Assembly: GCA_937958075.1 (NCBI GenBank)
Contig: CALFFB010000020.1
Coordinates: forward strand, 1 to 28,164
DNA length: 28,164 nucleotides
Source: an uncultured Geobacteraceae bacterium
Lineage (GTDB): Bacteria; Desulfobacterota; Desulfuromonadia; Desulfuromonadales; Geopsychrobacteraceae
Direction: 5' to 3'
The position numbers and the translations under genes were made by a program. Below, piece by piece: positions 26,005 through 28,164 of this stretch. Numbering within the stretch: the stretch's first letter is position 1; every line of letters starts with the position of its first letter. The notes beneath the pieces were generated by a model, which was not told where the DNA came from, made no database searches, and worked only from the letters and a program-made list of their open reading frames with translations.

Positions 26005-26114
26005 CGTGGGGTTGTGGCTTTCCATGACGTGGGCGTCTGGCGCCTGGATGGCGCCAGTCGAGCGGCCATGGATGGCGAAAAGCGTCCCGAGGAATGGAAA
26101 GCCATAATCCCGCG
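26005..26114 (+). repeat. Structured dispersed repeat, copy D (plus orientation)
   Basis: This copy has the longest outer helix: 26005–26025 pairs with 26094–26114 at all 21 positions when three G·U pairs are allowed. All three exist only if the plus strand is the folded strand. The second helix is CTGGCGCC (26037–26044) with GGCGCCAG (26050–26057). The third is GGATGGC (26070–26076) with GCGTCC (26082–26087) around GAAAA. It lies between the stop of the TIGR03088-like glycosyltransferase gene and the amidotransferase start, antisense to both. Confidence 0.88.
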
Positions 26115-26163
26115 TTAAGACGCAAACACCTTGTCATAATGTCTTGTGCATTGATGTCAGTTT

Positions 26164-27300
26164 TCAATGTGAAAACACAAACTGATACAACTGGTCATAC
26201 TTATCCACCATGGCATCAAGAGAAAATTCAACCTCAATCCGCTGCCGGGCAGCCAACCCATGCTTTTGCCGCAGCGAAGTATCCTCCAGATAACGGGTCA
26301 TGAGCTGACTGAGGGCCTGCACCTCGCCGGCGGCAAAAAGGCTTCCAGTGACACCATCGGCCACCAGCTCGGGGTTACCGCCAACATTGCTCGCAATGAC
26401 CGGCAGACCGCAGGCCATGGCTTCGAGAATTGTATTGGAGATGCCTTCGGCGATGGAGGAGAGGACAAACAGATCAAGACAGGGAAGAATCTGTTCCACA
26501 TCGTTGCGTCCACCAAGGAAGAGTACCTTTTCGAAAATCCCCAGCTCGGTACTCAACTGACGTAATTCCCCCGCCAAAGGCCCGTCGCCCACCACCACCA
26601 GAATTGCCGCCTCAGGAACTGTTGCAAAAGCTTTTAACAAGGTCGCATGATCCTTTACCGCGTCGAGGCGTCCGACGATACCCACAAGCGGCATATCCGT
26701 CGGCAGTTCCAGCTCCCGTCGCCGGCTGAATTTCTCCTCAAGGGGCCGGAATCTGTCGGCATCAACACCGTTGATAATGTGTGTGACCTTGTGTTCCGGC
26801 ACCCCGACCTCACTGGTCAGCCACTGTGACAGATCCGCCGATACCGTCACGAAACGTCGTATCGCCGGGGCCAGTAACCGCCGCAGCTGCTGCCGCCGCC
26901 GGTTGGTGCCGCACGGATCATCCGCGCCACGGCCATGCTCGCCGTGTACCACTCGCCTCACCCCCGCCAGACGTGCGCCGATAACGCCGTCGATAGCACC
27001 CCAGTTGCGGGTGTGGACGATGTCGGGCGCGACCCTGCGCACAACACCGGCCAGTCGTAACGGCAACAGATAGGCGCGACCGCCGTTGCCCTTACCCAGC
27101 TCGTGAATCGGCACCGGCCGCCGCAAGCGCTGCGCCATCGGGCCGGAGGTGGCGACACAGCAGATGGCGTGTTCGTAACGCTCCGGATCCAGCCGGTTGA
27201 TCAGATTCACCAGACCGTTCTCCAGACCACCGATCTCCAGAGAGTGGACAATATGCAGGATCTTGATTTTTTTCACTGCCATCCTCATCAAAATGGGCAT
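26164..27300 (-). CDS. Glycosyltransferase, TIGR03088-like (exosortase/EpsH-associated)
   Basis: A 378-residue GT-B family 4 enzyme. The N-terminus KIKILHIVHSLEIGGLENGL continues VNLINRLDPERYEHAI, and IVHTRNWGAID and HGEHGRGADDPCGTNRR follow. These match my memory of the TIGR03088 sugar transferases tied to PEP-CTERM/exosortase loci. The donor-binding half has INGVDADRF, GIVGRLDAVKDH, VVVGDGPLAGEL and the E-x7-E-type ISNTILEAMACGLPVIASNVGGNPELV. AGGAG lies 3 nt before the ATG. It is the 5'-most visible gene of the polysaccharide unit and is divergent from the toxin–antitoxin operon. A perfect GTTTTCA–ATG–TGAAAAC dyad covers its stop codon (26160–26176). Confidence 0.9.
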   Translation of the reverse strand: MPILMRMAVKKIKILHIVHSLEIGGLENGLVNLINRLDPERYEHAICCVATSGPMAQRLRRPVPIHELGKGNGGRAYLLPLRLAGVVRRVAPDIVHTRNWGAIDGVIGARLAGVRRVVHGEHGRGADDPCGTNRRRQQLRRLLAPAIRRFVTVSADLSQWLTSEVGVPEHKVTHIINGVDADRFRPLEEKFSRRRELELPTDMPLVGIVGRLDAVKDHATLLKAFATVPEAAILVVVGDGPLAGELRQLSTELGIFEKVLFLGGRNDVEQILPCLDLFVLSSIAEGISNTILEAMACGLPVIASNVGGNPELVADGVTGSLFAAGEVQALSQLMTRYLEDTSLRQKHGLAARQRIEVEFSLDAMVDKYDQLYQFVFSH

Positions 27301-27312
27301 GCACTCCTAACT

Positions 27313-27357
27313 CCATTGACACAAAAAACAATGGCCATTAAAATGGACATTATTAAT
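27313..27357 (+). promoter_or_regulatory. Toxin–antitoxin promoter with overlapping repeat operator
   Basis: A -35 box TTGACA (27316–27321), a 17-bp spacer and a -10 box TAAAAT (27339–27344) form a near-consensus sigma-70 promoter. Overlapping it are a CCATTG/CAATGG inverted repeat (27313–27318 and 27329–27334) and two direct copies AATGGCCATT and AATGGACATT (27330–27339 and 27342–27351). Such repeats over the promoter fit autorepression by the antitoxin. A strong ribosome site AAGGAGG (27361–27367) follows. Confidence 0.72.
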
Positions 27358-27374
27358 ACGAAGGAGGTTGCTGT

Positions 27375-27638
27375 ATGTCCAAGGTTGATGTTTATATTCC
27401 CGTAACCAAAGCAAAAAACGAAATCCTGAACCTTGTCCGCGACATTGATACCTACGACCATGTTATCGCCATTACCAAAAACGGTTTGCCCCACGCGGTC
27501 ATGATGTCAATGGAGCATTACGACGCACTGCAGGAAACCATGGATATTCTGGCCGATGGCGATATCATGAAACAACTCAAAGGCTCTCTGCAGGAGCTGA
27601 AAAACAGTGAAACCCTCATCGATCTGGAAACGCTCTAA
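27375..27638 (+). CDS. Phd/YefM (type II) antitoxin
   Basis: An 87-residue protein. The N-terminal ~50 residues follow the Phd/YefM DNA-binding fold (VYIPVTKAKNEILNLVRDI … HVIAITKNGLPHAVMMSMEHYDAL). The acidic helical C-terminus (ADGDIMKQLKGSLQELKNSE) is expected to wrap the toxin. AAGGAGG lies 7 nt before the ATG. It ends 2 nt before the toxin gene, the standard antitoxin-first order. It should neutralise the toxin and, with it, repress the promoter upstream. RelB is an alternative family label; pairing with a RelE-fold toxin fits either. Confidence 0.9.
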   Translation: MSKVDVYIPVTKAKNEILNLVRDIDTYDHVIAITKNGLPHAVMMSMEHYDALQETMDILADGDIMKQLKGSLQELKNSETLIDLETL

Positions 27639-27640
27639 AC

Positions 27641-27919
27641 ATGTTTCAGGTCAAATTCACGCCAACCGCGGCCAAAGCATTCAAACACCTGCAACCGGAC
27701 ATCAAAAAACAGCTGAAATCGGCCCTCGGAGATCTCGGCGACAATCCGTATCTGGGCAAGCCGCTCCAAAACGATCTTGCCCTGTTCAGGTCACTTAAAA
27801 TCAACCGTTACCGCATCATCTATCATCTGGACGATCACTCTCACACCCTGATCATTGTCGCCCTGGGGCATCGTCGCACTATCTATGACATAGCCAGTCA
27901 TCTGCTGGGCACACCATAA
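27641..27919 (+). CDS. RelE/ParE-superfamily toxin
   Basis: A 92-residue protein with the RelE fold pattern: FQVKFTPTAAKAFKHLQPDIKKQL (strand and helices), GDNPYLGKPLQNDLALFRSLKINRYRIIYHLDD (central strands with basic residues) and LIIVALGHRRTIYD at the C-terminus. The RSLKINRYRIIY and GHRRxIYD elements are common in mRNA-cleaving RelE/YoeB-type toxins, so a ribosome-dependent RNase is likelier than a ParE gyrase poison. It begins 2 nt after the antitoxin stop and appears intact. It is a small selfish or stress module at the border of the polysaccharide locus. Confidence 0.9.
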   Translation: MFQVKFTPTAAKAFKHLQPDIKKQLKSALGDLGDNPYLGKPLQNDLALFRSLKINRYRIIYHLDDHSHTLIIVALGHRRTIYDIASHLLGTP

Positions 27920-27939
27920 CCAACCCGGACATCCCCGTT

Positions 27940-28164
27940 TCACTTCAAGTGTAACACCGTCACCAGATTTGCACCGACCTGATCCAGGGGGATATCTTCA
28001 CTGCGCCAGCCCGCTGCCGGCCGTACCTGTTTCGGAAAACCGGGTGGCGGACGATGAGTCGCGGCGTCGGCGTTGCTGCTGCGGGTGTTGATGTAGGGTG
28101 CGGTTCCCTGTCCCGGATCATCCGGATCCCAGACGATCACCGATGTGGTCAGGGTGTCGCGACG
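27940..28164 (-). CDS. Unidentified protein, C-terminal part (gene runs off the window)
   Basis: An open frame of 74 residues enters from the window edge on the minus strand and ends with TGA at 27940. It contains VIVWDPDDPGQGTAPYINTR near the start of the visible part and ends SEDIPLDQVGANLVTVLHLK. I do not recognise the family. The gene is convergent with the toxin gene (20-bp gap), and any ATG start lies outside the window. The even composition and open frame to the edge support a real gene. Confidence 0.55.
   Translation of the reverse strand, partial: RRDTLTTSVIVWDPDDPGQGTAPYINTRSSNADAATHRPPPGFPKQVRPAAGWRSEDIPLDQVGANLVTVLHLK

Noticed and set aside
24082..26025. Longer amidotransferase start at 26025
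   Set aside because: The catalytic Cys must follow the initiator Met, which fixes the start at 25968; the extension overlaps repeat copy D.

Overview
The window looks like chromosomal DNA of a GC-rich Desulfuromonadales-type bacterium (Geobacter/Desulfuromonas/Pelobacter relatives, Desulfobacterota). This placement is an inference from gene content and order. A fur–feoB–DtxR/IdeR iron operon and a pilB–pilT–pilC–pilS–pilR run are both arrangements I know from Geobacteraceae. No rRNA, tRNA, CRISPR array, prophage or intact insertion sequence was seen.

Region 1 (1–3.5 kb, minus strand) is a ferrous-iron module: Fur, FeoB, a small zinc-ribbon-like protein and a DtxR-type repressor fused to a FeoA domain. 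Region 2 (3.5–4.9 kb, minus) is a lipoprotein thioredoxin plus CcdA pair for periplasmic thiol reduction or cytochrome c maturation. Region 3 (5.1–8.1 kb, plus) is a tightly overlapping four-gene unit: an AEC-family carrier, a short PrmA-like methyltransferase and a FetA/FetB-type ABC exporter. Region 4 (8.15–17.25 kb, minus) is a near-continuous unit ribF–aroE–pilB–pilT–pilC–pilS–pilR: riboflavin kinase, shikimate dehydrogenase, the type IV pilus motors and inner-membrane platform, and the pilin two-component regulators. The pilin gene pilA, which follows pilR in Geobacter, is not there.

Region 5 (17.4–27.3 kb, minus) is an exopolysaccharide locus of the kind associated with exosortase A/PEP-CTERM systems: a TIGR03088-like glycosyltransferase, an asparagine-synthase-like amidotransferase, a second glycosyltransferase, a tandem VanZ-like membrane protein, a CapK/PaaK-like adenylate-forming enzyme, UDP-GlcNAc 2-epimerase and a TIGR03790-like secreted protein. 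No exosortase is visible; it may lie outside the window. Region 6 (27.3–27.9 kb, plus) is a Phd/YefM–RelE toxin–antitoxin pair with a clear promoter and repeat operator. The window ends in the 3' part of an unidentified minus-strand gene.

The most unusual content is a family of four ~105–116 bp structured repeats at about 17.3, 21.5, 24.0 and 26.0 kb. All four lie in gaps in or bordering the polysaccharide locus, and I saw none in the other gaps. Each copy can fold into a three-helix junction: a long outer helix whose sequence differs completely between copies but stays complementary, and two inner hairpins with compensatory changes. G·U pairs favour one strand. I do not recognise the family.
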